DNA of 8,995 nt from Aquificaceae bacterium UBA2488. Lineage in GTDB: Bacteria > Aquificota > Aquificia > Aquificales > Aquificaceae. Every line of letters starts with the position of its first letter. Within the stretch, counting starts at the first letter, position 1. Below, piece after piece: positions 1 to 6,415 of the stretch. The notes below the pieces were generated by a model. That model searched no databases. It worked only from the letters and a program-made list of their open reading frames with translations, and was not told the DNA's origin. The DNA lies in NCBI GenBank assembly GCA_002341805.1, contig DDOS01000049.1:4976-13970 (forward strand), written 5' to 3'. A program made the position numbers and the translations under genes.

Positions 1-1
1 G

Positions 2-265
2 GAACTTGATAAAAACCTAATAGACACTTCTTATTTACCGAAAAATATTTCAAATATTGTATCAAAAACTATAAACACTCACAAAAGCATAACACAAAAA
101 CAAAAAAATAACTCATCTCATAATATTAATAAGGGAGATATAGTAAAACACGATGTATTTGGAGAAGGGACGGTGATAAGCGTTGATATGTTTAATGGTA
201 TAGCAAAAGTAAAATTTAAAGATAAGGAACGCTCAATAAGCAAAGATTTTCTAAAAACTATATGA
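2..265 (+). CDS. UvrD/PcrA-type DNA helicase, C-terminal tail (partial)
   Basis: Only the last 87 codons are visible; the frame is open to the left edge and the gene starts outside the window. Visible residues 1-20 look like the end of the helicase core. Residues 21-43 are a Lys/Asn/Ser/Gln-rich, probably disordered linker. Residues 44-87 form a small basic domain beginning KGDIVKHDVFGEGTV, the hallmark of the Tudor-like C-terminal domain of UvrD/PcrA helicases. In that family the domain contacts RNA polymerase and supports repair-linked functions; this is family knowledge. None of the ATPase motifs lie in the window, so the choice between UvrD, PcrA and a related SF1 helicase rests on this tail alone. 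The TGA stop overlaps the ATG of the next gene (ATGA, 262-265), which suggests co-transcription and translational coupling. Confidence 0.78.
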   Translation, partial: ELDKNLIDTSYLPKNISNIVSKTINTHKSITQKQKNNSSHNINKGDIVKHDVFGEGTVISVDMFNGIAKVKFKDKERSISKDFLKTI

Positions 266-1488
266 AGATAAAACCTATAAAGCGTTTTCTAATAAGGATG
301 TTTGAAGTGCCAAGCTCTACCGCCTATAGAACTTATCAACCTCTTAGCATATCAATTGTTCTTTTATCTATAATACTTGGGGTTTTGGCAGAGTTTCACA
401 AGCTCCACGAAGAACTTTTTGAAACAGCTTTTATATTAGACTATACAGCCTCCATAGTAATAGGCTTTGAATATATCTCAAGATGGTGGTTGACAAGTGA
501 CTTCTCAAAGGATTTTAAGGCTCATATAAAGCTTGGTAATTCTTTTTATATGTCTTTTTTAAAAGCCTTAAAACCAAAACTTCAATGGATGGTAAAGCCC
601 TCTTCTATAATAGATTTTATATCCATATTTCCGCTGTATCATCCTCTTAGGCTTGTAAGAATAGTAATATTGTTAGCAAGATTTTTCAAAATCTCTTTAC
701 AATATAAAGCCCTCTATGAATCTTTCATTACCAACATAATGAGCGTAATAAACGAAATAATAGGCATCGTAGTTTTTATAGGTATAACTATGATATCTCT
801 TATTATCATACTTTTCTCTGTGGAGAAAATGGCTCATAATCCCCATATGCATACTATCTTTGATGCTTTTTATATGGCTATGATGACAGCTACTACCGTT
901 GGATATGGGGACATAGTACCTATTACCACCATAGGACGTATAGTGGCTATTGTTATAGCCTTTTTGGGATGGTTGTCTTTTTCTACTTTAACAGCTTTTA
1001 TAAGCTCAGGACTTATTAGGTATATAAATCTTATTAAAACAGGAGGTATTATATTTATGGATTTGAAAAATCATATCATTATAGCAGGATGGACGGAGGC
1101 CACCGCTTATATTGTGGAAAAGCTAAAAAACAAGAAAGAAAAGCCTCTTGTGGTGATAGTAAGTAACCATGATTTGGATGATTTGGGAGATATTATCTAC
1201 AAAAAAGGGGATTTTATAAAAGAACACACCTTGAAAGAAGCAAAAGTAGAAAATGCAAGAGAAATTATAATATTGCCAGAGATCATCCACAATCTTGACC
1301 AAGAGTCCATAGATGCTCGCTCTATGCTTACAGCAGTTATAGCAAGAAGCCTAAACAAAGATATAAATATAAATCTTCAGCTTTTAAAAATAGAAAATGC
1401 AAGAACCTTTAGGAAAAGAAATATAGCGGACAACATAGTGGTGAGCGGTGAGATATTAGGAGATATTTTTATAAAGGATATTCACTGA
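262..1488 (+). CDS. Six-helix voltage-sensor-type K+ channel with C-terminal half RCK (TrkA-N) domain
   Basis: 408 residues, predicted integral membrane K+ channel subunit (tetrameric by family). Hydrophobic segments are near 28-45 (S1), 57-76 (S2), 114-126 (S3), 128-147 (S4), 161-188 (S5) and 223-250 (S6). S2 has the FEYxxR pattern (E70, R74) and S3 has D118, both typical of voltage-sensor domains. S4 carries R130, R133, R140 and K143, fewer than in a full sensor. The pore loop holds the K+ filter TVGYGD at 212-217. Residues 266-408 form an N-terminal-type RCK fold (HIIIAGW), without the usual second RCK-C half. The GxGxxG nucleotide loop is replaced by AGWTEAT, like the CGWSEST I recall from MthK. 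The start has no Shine-Dalgarno and relies on the ATGA overlap with the helicase stop. The size and layout resemble E. coli Kch. The gene ends in a 7-bp convergent overlap with the gene at 1482-1892. Confidence 0.9.
   Translation: MKIKPIKRFLIRMFEVPSSTAYRTYQPLSISIVLLSIILGVLAEFHKLHEELFETAFILDYTASIVIGFEYISRWWLTSDFSKDFKAHIKLGNSFYMSFLKALKPKLQWMVKPSSIIDFISIFPLYHPLRLVRIVILLARFFKISLQYKALYESFITNIMSVINEIIGIVVFIGITMISLIIILFSVEKMAHNPHMHTIFDAFYMAMMTATTVGYGDIVPITTIGRIVAIVIAFLGWLSFSTLTAFISSGLIRYINLIKTGGIIFMDLKNHIIIAGWTEATAYIVEKLKNKKEKPLVVIVSNHDLDDLGDIIYKKGDFIKEHTLKEAKVENAREIIILPEIIHNLDQESIDARSMLTAVIARSLNKDININLQLLKIENARTFRKRNIADNIVVSGEILGDIFIKDIH
1041..1046 (+). promoter_or_regulatory. Internal Shine-Dalgarno AGGAGG inside the channel gene
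   Basis: A perfect AGGAGG lies 10 bases before an in-frame ATG at 1057-1059, which is Met266 of the channel and the first residues of the RCK domain. It is stronger than anything in front of the channel's own start. The bases also encode part of the Thr-Gly-Gly linker, so a coding coincidence is possible. Confidence 0.6.
1057..1488 (+). CDS. Possible separate soluble RCK subunit from an internal start of the channel gene
   Basis: Starting at the internal ATG behind AGGAGG gives a 143-residue cytosolic protein, exactly the RCK half of the channel and in the same frame. In MthK and E. coli Kch an internal Met just before the RCK domain is known to yield a soluble RCK protein that joins the gating ring. 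Here the Met-to-His distance (MDLKNHIII) equals that in Kch (MHRKDHFIV, as I remember it), and no membrane segment is left behind. This product is inferred from the start signals and by analogy; the sequence cannot prove it is made. Confidence 0.5.
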   Translation: MDLKNHIIIAGWTEATAYIVEKLKNKKEKPLVVIVSNHDLDDLGDIIYKKGDFIKEHTLKEAKVENAREIIILPEIIHNLDQESIDARSMLTAVIARSLNKDININLQLLKIENARTFRKRNIADNIVVSGEILGDIFIKDIH

Positions 1489-1892
1489 GGGTTTTGGCTA
1501 TTCAGAGCTTCAAAGATTTTATCTATATTTATGTTAAGAGACTCTATATCTTGTTTTAATACTTTTGGGTCAAAATAATGATTTTTTGCATTTAAAAATA
1601 CAAATCTTTTATCCACATTTCTAAACATAGCTATGAGGGGTGTAATATATTGATTACCTTTTACATCTTGCCAAAAAGCGTATCCCACAAACACATAGGG
1701 ATTATCATTTTTTAAGAAGCCGGAAAACCCAAGTATATCAGACATCGTTTTTGGATAATAACTAAGTATAAACTCTCTTAACTCCTTTAAAAATGGTGGT
1801 AATGTGTTTTCTTCTTGATGCTCTTCTTCTTTTGTTTCTTTGCTTTTAATATCATCATCATTGTTTGAATTAAAACTTATTACTTTACCCAT
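1482..1892 (-). CDS. Unrecognised 136-residue protein at the end of the lipid operon
   Basis: I do not recognise the family. The start at 1892 is chosen because the fabH stop lies one base upstream (TGATATG) and GGAG stands 7 bases before the ATG, at 1903-1900. An earlier ATG at 1934 would overlap fabH by 41 bases without such a signal. Residues 1-30 are a short hydrophobic start followed by an Asn/Asp/Lys/Glu-rich low-complexity stretch, probably flexible. Residues 31-130 look like one globular domain with many aromatics (ILSYYPKT, PYVFVGYAFWQDV, KRFVFLNAKNHYFD) and an amphipathic C-terminal helix. There is no signal peptide, membrane helix or Cys pair. Translational coupling to fabH suggests co-expression with fatty acid initiation, but no function can be assigned. 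The last 7 bases overlap the end of the convergent channel gene. Confidence 0.82.
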   Translation of the reverse strand: MGKVISFNSNNDDDIKSKETKEEEHQEENTLPPFLKELREFILSYYPKTMSDILGFSGFLKNDNPYVFVGYAFWQDVKGNQYITPLIAMFRNVDKRFVFLNAKNHYFDPKVLKQDIESLNINIDKIFEALNSQNPQ

Positions 1893-1893
1893 A

Positions 1894-2805
1894 TCAAAAC
1901 TCCAATACAGCAGCACCCCATGTGAAACCACCACCCATTGCAGTAAGAAGGATTTTATCTTTTCTTTTTAAAATACCTTTCTCAAAAGCTTCATACATTG
2001 CTATTGGTATAGAAGCAGCACTGGTGTTTGCGTATTTGTTTACATTGACATATACTTTTGAGGGATCTAAATTTAATCTCTCTGTTAGTGTATTTATAAT
2101 CCTTATATTTGCTTGATGTGGTATCACAAGGGATATATCCTCTGGGGTTAGATTTGCTTTTTCAAGAGCTATTTTGCAAGCAGATTCCATATTTCTAACC
2201 GCATGCTTAAACACCTCTTTGCCATTCATCTTAAGATAATCACATCTTTTGGCATAAAGTATATCTTTATATTTACCATCTGAAAACATCACACTTGATA
2301 ATATGTCACCTTCACCTTTTGTAATAACAGCAGCACCAGCTCCATCTCCGAAAAGCACGCAAGTAGACCTATCTGACCAATCTAGCAAAGAAGATAGCTT
2401 TTCAGTTCCTATTAAAAGCACAGAATTTGCATTTGAGCTTTCTAAATAAACTTTTGCAATATCAAGCCCATACAAAAACCCGCTACAAGCTGCTGATATA
2501 TCAAAAGCAAACCTCGCTTTTATGTGTTCTTGGACTACACAGGCTGTGGAAGGGAAAAGGGTTTCTGGGCTAAGAGTAGCTACAATGATAATATCCACTT
2601 CATCCATATTGGCTTTTTCCATAGCCATTTTTCCAGCTTTTATAGCCATATCGTATAAAGATTCTTTGTCTGCTATATATCTTTGTTTTATGCCTGTTCT
2701 GGTGGTGATCCATTCATCAGATGTATTTATCTTAGACTCCAAGTCTTTGTTAGTGATGACATTATCTGGTACATACATGCCTATAGATTTTATACATATA
2801 CCCAT
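1894..2805 (-). CDS. fabH: 3-oxoacyl-[acyl-carrier-protein] synthase III
   Basis: 303 residues. This is the cytosolic condensing enzyme that starts type II fatty acid synthesis by joining acetyl-CoA to malonyl-ACP. The thiolase-fold signatures are complete. The nucleophile is Cys107 in DISAACSGF, and the other two members of the Cys-His-Asn triad are His230 in IPHQAN and Asn260 in YANTSAAS. The N-terminal SDEWITTRTGI, the GDGAGAA loop (154-159) and the C-terminal GGGFTWGAA are typical FabH. It is slightly shorter than the 317 residues of E. coli FabH, with no missing motif. Its ATG overlaps the plsX stop by one base (TAATG), and AAAGG stands 7 bases upstream, which fixes the start. Position after plsX is the common bacterial order. 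Confidence 0.97.
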   Translation of the reverse strand: MGICIKSIGMYVPDNVITNKDLESKINTSDEWITTRTGIKQRYIADKESLYDMAIKAGKMAMEKANMDEVDIIIVATLSPETLFPSTACVVQEHIKARFAFDISAACSGFLYGLDIAKVYLESSNANSVLLIGTEKLSSLLDWSDRSTCVLFGDGAGAAVITKGEGDILSSVMFSDGKYKDILYAKRCDYLKMNGKEVFKHAVRNMESACKIALEKANLTPEDISLVIPHQANIRIINTLTERLNLDPSKVYVNVNKYANTSAASIPIAMYEAFEKGILKRKDKILLTAMGGGFTWGAAVLEF

Positions 2806-3824
2806 TATAATACCTTTAAAGCTGGTTGAATATATTTTTCAAAATTGTCTTTCATGCGTTCGTTAAAGTGATGCGATAAGAAAGCTTTTGTTATCTTTAT
2901 GGAATTTTTTATGGCTTTGGCGTTTGCTCTACCGTGTGTTATTATCACGGGTTTTTGAGTGCCAAGAAGTGGAGTACCACCGTATTCTTCAAAATCTACT
3001 TTTTTCTTAAAAGCGTTTATGGCTGGTTTCATCAAAAGTGCACCGAGCTTACTTACGGGCCTTTTTATCACTTCTTCTTTTATCATTTCAATGAGTGATA
3101 TGCCAAGGCTCTCTGAAGCTTTTAATACTATATTGCCCACAAATCCATCACAGATTATCACATTAAAATTTCCGTTGTATATATCTCTTCCCTCGGCGTT
3201 ACCTTTGAAGTTTAGCTTAGTTTCTTTTAAAAGCGGAAATGTGTCTTTTACAAGGTCGTTGCCTTTTCCTTCTTCTTCTCCTATGCTAAGTATACCGATT
3301 GTAGGATTTTTAATATCCAAAATCTCCTCTGCATAGGTGTGTCCTATGACGGCAAAATCCAATAGATGTCTTGGTTTACTATCTACATTAGCCCCAACGT
3401 CCACGAGCACGGTTTTTTTGCCGAGTTTATTGGGAAGTGCCACTGCGATAGCTGGTCTTTCTAAAAAATCGCAAGCCCCTACCACAAACTTACCTACTGC
3501 TAAAACAGCCCCGGTGTTTCCTGCGGATACCAAAGCATCAGCCTTATTTTCTTTTAAAAGCTTACCCGCTATATACAAAGATGAGTTTTTCCGCTTTAGA
3601 ACCGATGATGGAGACGAGTTCATCTCTATACTGTCTTTAGAGTTGATGATATTTACATCTTGTCTTAACTTGTACTTTTTAAGCACTTGCCTAATAAGCT
3701 CTTCTTTACCTATAAAAAGTATATCGCAATCAAACTCTTCTAACGCTAAGACACCACCTTTAACTATCTCATCGGGGGCATAATCACCCCCCATGCAATC
3801 TAAGGCTATGCGGAAATTATCCAT
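2805..3824 (-). CDS. plsX: Phosphate acyltransferase PlsX
   Basis: 339 residues, a normal length. PlsX converts acyl-ACP and phosphate to acyl-phosphate, the acyl donor that PlsY uses to make lysophosphatidic acid; it acts at the inner face of the membrane. Visible family signatures are DCMGGDYAP (9-17), SAGNTGA (100-106), VDVGANVDSKP (141-151), SIGEEEGKG (180-188), CDGFVGN (225-231) and EYGGTPLLG (280-288). The start at 3824 lies 7 bases after the rpmF stop, with only a weak purine stretch upstream, so coupling with rpmF is likely. The stop overlaps the fabH start by one base. Co-expression with fabH would balance fatty acid initiation and phospholipid assembly. Confidence 0.97.
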   Translation of the reverse strand: MDNFRIALDCMGGDYAPDEIVKGGVLALEEFDCDILFIGKEELIRQVLKKYKLRQDVNIINSKDSIEMNSSPSSVLKRKNSSLYIAGKLLKENKADALVSAGNTGAVLAVGKFVVGACDFLERPAIAVALPNKLGKKTVLVDVGANVDSKPRHLLDFAVIGHTYAEEILDIKNPTIGILSIGEEEGKGNDLVKDTFPLLKETKLNFKGNAEGRDIYNGNFNVIICDGFVGNIVLKASESLGISLIEMIKEEVIKRPVSKLGALLMKPAINAFKKKVDFEEYGGTPLLGTQKPVIITHGRANAKAIKNSIKITKAFLSHHFNERMKDNFEKYIQPALKVL

Positions 3825-3831
3825 TAAAGAC

Positions 3832-4014
3832 TTATACTTCTATCACTTGATGTTCTTTGTACTGTCCGCAATAAGGGCAAGCTCTGTGTGGCATCATGTA
3901 TTCGCCACAACTTGGACACTTAATTATGGTAGAAGCCTTCAATCTTGCAAAAAATGCCTGCGCTCTTCTTTGGTTTCTTCTCCAACGAGAAGTCCTACGT
4001 TTTGGTACTGCCAT
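3832..4014 (-). CDS. rpmF: 50S ribosomal protein L32
   Basis: 60 residues, strongly basic N-terminal half starting MAVPKRRTSRWRRNQRR, as in bacterial L32. Cys33, Cys36, Cys46 and Cys49 (CPSCG, then CPYCG) form a complete four-Cys zinc ribbon, so this is the zinc-binding (C+) form. L32 is a small protein of the large ribosomal subunit. The start is set by AAGGAGG six bases upstream, the strongest ribosome binding site seen in the window. The gene start overlaps the end of the DUF177 gene by 20 bases in another frame. This yceD-rpmF-plsX-fabH order is one of the best conserved small clusters in bacteria. Confidence 0.98.
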   Translation of the reverse strand: MAVPKRRTSRWRRNQRRAQAFFARLKASTIIKCPSCGEYMMPHRACPYCGQYKEHQVIEV

Positions 4015-4516
4015 TTTTTTCCTCCTTACTTAGTAACTCTTTTAGTATAGCAAAACCTGAGACTTTTTGCTCTGATTTTTTATCAGGTTCCAATTTACAA
4101 CCTTCTTGACATAAAAGTCTGATGGGCACAGTACTTAAAACAGCGTCTATTATAACCTCAGAGGGGTCAAAGTTCTCTTGGTCTATATAATAGGTGGAAA
4201 ACTCCTTTTCTTTTAACATATGAGACTTTTCATAAGATTCTAATTCTTTATCTAAAAGCTCAAAAACATCGTGATTATCTATCTCAAAACTAAACTCTTT
4301 CAAACACACGGAACAATACGCCTCCACATTAGCTTTTATATGTATATCAAGCTCATAGCTTTTATATCCTTTTGGTTTTATGTCAAAGCTTATATGAGAT
4401 TTTATGCTTTTAATATCTTCAGGCAATATCTCTTCCCAAAAATAATCTGGTATATTAGACTCAAAATGGTAGGTTTTTTGGCTTTTAAAAATATCTAAAA
4501 GATTAAGTATATCCAT
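3995..4516 (-). CDS. yceD: DUF177 / YceD family protein (large-subunit rRNA accumulation protein family)
   Basis: 173 residues from the preferred start. Cys68 and Cys71 in CSVCLKEF, followed by Cys136 and Cys140 in PIRLLCQEGC, form the two Cys pairs typical of DUF177 and probably bind a metal. E. coli YceD and plant relatives are linked to 23S rRNA accumulation, which fits the position directly before rpmF; this is family knowledge. I chose the ATG at 4516, one base after the cysM stop (TAATATG). The in-frame ATGs at 4588 and 4561 would lie inside the conserved C-terminal end of cysM and have no ribosome binding site. The Shine-Dalgarno at 4516 is itself only partial (GGGG), so coupling is likely. 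The final 20 bases overlap rpmF. Confidence 0.88.
   Translation of the reverse strand: MDILNLLDIFKSQKTYHFESNIPDYFWEEILPEDIKSIKSHISFDIKPKGYKSYELDIHIKANVEAYCSVCLKEFSFEIDNHDVFELLDKELESYEKSHMLKEKEFSTYYIDQENFDPSEVIIDAVLSTVPIRLLCQEGCKLEPDKKSEQKVSGFAILKELLSKEEKNGSTKT
4021..4027 (-). promoter_or_regulatory. Strong Shine-Dalgarno of rpmF
   Basis: AAGGAGG on the minus strand, six bases before the rpmF ATG, lies inside the coding sequence of the DUF177 gene. It fixes the rpmF start and explains how the ribosomal protein can be translated more strongly than its operon neighbours. Confidence 0.85.
4044..4052 (-). promoter_or_regulatory. Candidate extended -10 promoter for rpmF-plsX-fabH
   Basis: The minus strand reads TGCTATACT, which fits TGn plus a -10 hexamer one base from TATAAT. 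The predicted start near 4037 gives a leader of about 23 bases that holds the AAGGAGG and runs to the rpmF ATG. No good -35 hexamer is seen 16-18 bases upstream. It lies inside the DUF177 gene, so the match may be due to AT-rich coding sequence. Confidence 0.35.
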
Positions 4517-4517
4517 A

Positions 4518-5480
4518 TTAGCTACCCCATACCCTTGTGGATAAATATCTATCTCCGCCATCTGGAAATACGGTGACGATAACTCCACTCTCTAACTCTT
4601 TTGCTAATTTTATAGCACCCACTAAAGCTGCTCCAGAAGACTGCCCCACAAAAAGCCCTTCTTCTTTGGCAAGGCGTCTTGTCATCTCATAAGATTCTTC
4701 GGTATCCACAAATATCGTTCTATCTAAGAATGTTTCATCAAAAATGCCTGGTTTTATGGAAGACTCTATATGTTTTAGCCCTTCTATGCCATGAAAAGGA
4801 TAGGCGGGTTGTATGCCTATGACCTCAATATCGGGATTATAGACTTTTAGTCTTCTACCTGTACCCATAATAGTCCCACCTGTGCCAATCCCCGCTAAAA
4901 AATGTGTGATTTGACCCTTGGTTTGCTGGAATATCTCAATACCAGTGGAGTAAAAATGTGCTTGCCAGTTGGCTTGATTGTTATATTGGTCTAAATAAAC
5001 ATATCTATCTGGATGTTTTTTCACAAGTTCTCTTACATAAAGTATAGCTCCATCGGTGCCTTCAAGGGGATCTGTGTAATGAGTTTTTGCCCCATAGGCC
5101 TCTAATATCTTTTTTCGCTCTTCGCTTACGTTTGATGGCATAGCAAGCTCTACTTTTATCCCCAAAGCTGCTCCCACCATCGCAAGGGCTATACCAGTAT
5201 TCCCAGACGTGGCGTCTATGATGGCTTTGTCCTTTGTGATAATGCCTTTTTTTATGGCATTTAGGAACATAGAGAGTGCAGCTCTATCCTTTACAGAACC
5301 GCCCGGATTTGTGCTTTCAAGTTTTGCATAGATTTTTATATGTTCGTTTATATCAAAAGCCTTTAAAACTTTGTTGATTCTCACAAGGGGAGTATTTCCC
5401 ACAAGCTCTAAGGAGCTTTCCCTTGCCTTCAGATAAGGCTCATCGTGTTCTCCTAAAACCCAAAATGTTCCTTTTATCAT
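4518..5480 (-). CDS. cysM: Cysteine synthase, CysM type (PLP-dependent)
   Basis: 320 residues, a cytosolic enzyme replacing the acetyl or phosphate group of an activated serine with a sulfur donor to give cysteine. The PLP lysine is Lys64 in NPGGSVKDR. The substrate loop TSGNTG is at 91-96, the phosphate-binding GTGGT at 199-203, and the ring-contacting serine is Ser281 in GQSSGAA. The phrase ITHFLAGIGT and the end DGGDRYLST resemble CysM rather than CysK proteins. The Arg I recall as setting O-phosphoserine preference in mycobacterial CysM (EPRY) is Ala here (QPAY), so O-acetylserine is the safer guess. The start overlaps the hldD stop by ATGA with no clear Shine-Dalgarno. Whether the donor is sulfide, thiosulfate or a carrier protein cannot be told from the sequence. 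Confidence 0.9.
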   Translation of the reverse strand: MIKGTFWVLGEHDEPYLKARESSLELVGNTPLVRINKVLKAFDINEHIKIYAKLESTNPGGSVKDRAALSMFLNAIKKGIITKDKAIIDATSGNTGIALAMVGAALGIKVELAMPSNVSEERKKILEAYGAKTHYTDPLEGTDGAILYVRELVKKHPDRYVYLDQYNNQANWQAHFYSTGIEIFQQTKGQITHFLAGIGTGGTIMGTGRRLKVYNPDIEVIGIQPAYPFHGIEGLKHIESSIKPGIFDETFLDRTIFVDTEESYEMTRRLAKEEGLFVGQSSGAALVGAIKLAKELESGVIVTVFPDGGDRYLSTRVWGS

Positions 5481-6409
5481 ATAACTTTTAGGCTTTTAAG
5501 ATAATGTTCTATACCCGTTTCCAAATCAAATTTAGGTTCATAGCCAAGGTTGGCTTTTATCTTGGTGATATCTGCCTCGGTGTAGTTTTGATAAAACTCA
5601 TAAGGACAATCAAAATACTCCACTTCGTAGCCTGTGCTCATAAGTTTATTTAGTATATTCACTATATCGTTGAAAGATCTTGCCTTACCATAACCAACAT
5701 TATAAATACCGCTCACTTCATAACGCTCTAGGGCTTTCATATTAGCCTGCAATACATCCTCTATATAAACAAAGTCTCTTTTTTGTTCACCCCATTTAAA
5801 AAGTCTTGGCTTTTTACCAGATTTCATCTGCATAGCAAGTTGATATATCATGCTAGCGGTTTTACCTTTGTATTGTTCACCCATACCATATACATTAAAA
5901 TATCTAAATCCTACGGCTTTTAATGGTATATGCTGGCTCATGGCATTTAGAATTATATTATCAGCTATTAGTTTTGAAAAGCCATATACATTTTCTGGTA
6001 TAAGCCCTTTGTCTTCTTTCATAGGAGCTTCTGTGTTTCCGTAAACCCCTGCGGATGAGGCATATATGAGTTTTGCATCCCATTTTATACAGGCGTCTAT
6101 TATATGCTTCATGCTGTTTGTATTTACTTCCATCATGTATTTTTGATCTAAGATGGTGGTATCTGTGATGGCTGCGTTGTGAAAAACTGCATCAAAAGAA
6201 GTATATTGGCTTTTAAGATAATTCCAAAACTCTTTATCTTGGATATTGCCTGCCAAAATATCTCCTTTAAAACCATATAAGGTTTTAAAATACCCTGATG
6301 AAAAGTTATCTACCACCAAAATATAAGCTTTTGGATAGAACTCTTGGAGCCTTAGTGCTATCCTTGAGCCAATAAAACCGGCTCCACCTGTTATTAAAAA
6401 TCTTCTCAT
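5477..6409 (-). CDS. hldD: ADP-L-glycero-D-manno-heptose 6-epimerase
   Basis: 310 residues, an extended short-chain dehydrogenase with a complete Rossmann start (GGAGFIG, 8-14). The YxxxK pair is Tyr142/Lys146 in VYGFSK, preceded by Ser118/Ser119 in YASSAGVYG. Several HldD-specific stretches set it apart from UDP-glucose epimerases: FRYFNVYG, the KG of EQYKGKTAS (Lys181, matching the second catalytic Lys of E. coli HldD), LFKWGEQKRDFVYIEDV, SGIYNVGYGKARSF and the C-terminal YTEADITKIKANLGY. The enzyme makes the heptose donor for the inner core of LPS, implying a Gram-negative outer membrane. The ATG must be the start because the Rossmann strand begins at residue 3. There is no Shine-Dalgarno, and the predicted transcription start falls on this ATG. 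It is the first gene of the seven-gene run. Confidence 0.92.
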   Translation of the reverse strand: MRRFLITGGAGFIGSRIALRLQEFYPKAYILVVDNFSSGYFKTLYGFKGDILAGNIQDKEFWNYLKSQYTSFDAVFHNAAITDTTILDQKYMMEVNTNSMKHIIDACIKWDAKLIYASSAGVYGNTEAPMKEDKGLIPENVYGFSKLIADNIILNAMSQHIPLKAVGFRYFNVYGMGEQYKGKTASMIYQLAMQMKSGKKPRLFKWGEQKRDFVYIEDVLQANMKALERYEVSGIYNVGYGKARSFNDIVNILNKLMSTGYEVEYFDCPYEFYQNYTEADITKIKANLGYEPKFDLETGIEHYLKSLKVI

Positions 6410-6415
6410 AGAAAT

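Noticed and set aside
1893..1934. Upstream extension of the 136-residue protein to an ATG at 1934
   Set aside because: It would overlap the conserved GGGFTWGAA end of fabH in another frame, while the ATG at 1892 has GGAG at the right distance and sits one base after the fabH stop.
2522..2866. Plus-strand open frame opposite the fabH start and the plsX end
   Set aside because: It is antisense to conserved fabH and plsX coding sequence, with no start signal and no recognisable protein features.
3337..3783. Open frame of 148 codons on the plus strand, opposite plsX
   Set aside because: It lies wholly antisense to a gene with complete PlsX motifs, has no ribosome binding site and reads as low-complexity Ser/Thr/Leu/Pro sequence; it is a shadow frame.
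4072..4086. Hairpin CTGAT-TTTTT-ATCAG inside the DUF177 gene
   Set aside because: The stem is only five AT-rich pairs and falls in Lys/Glu-rich coding sequence upstream of the candidate rpmF promoter; it is too weak to call an operator or terminator.
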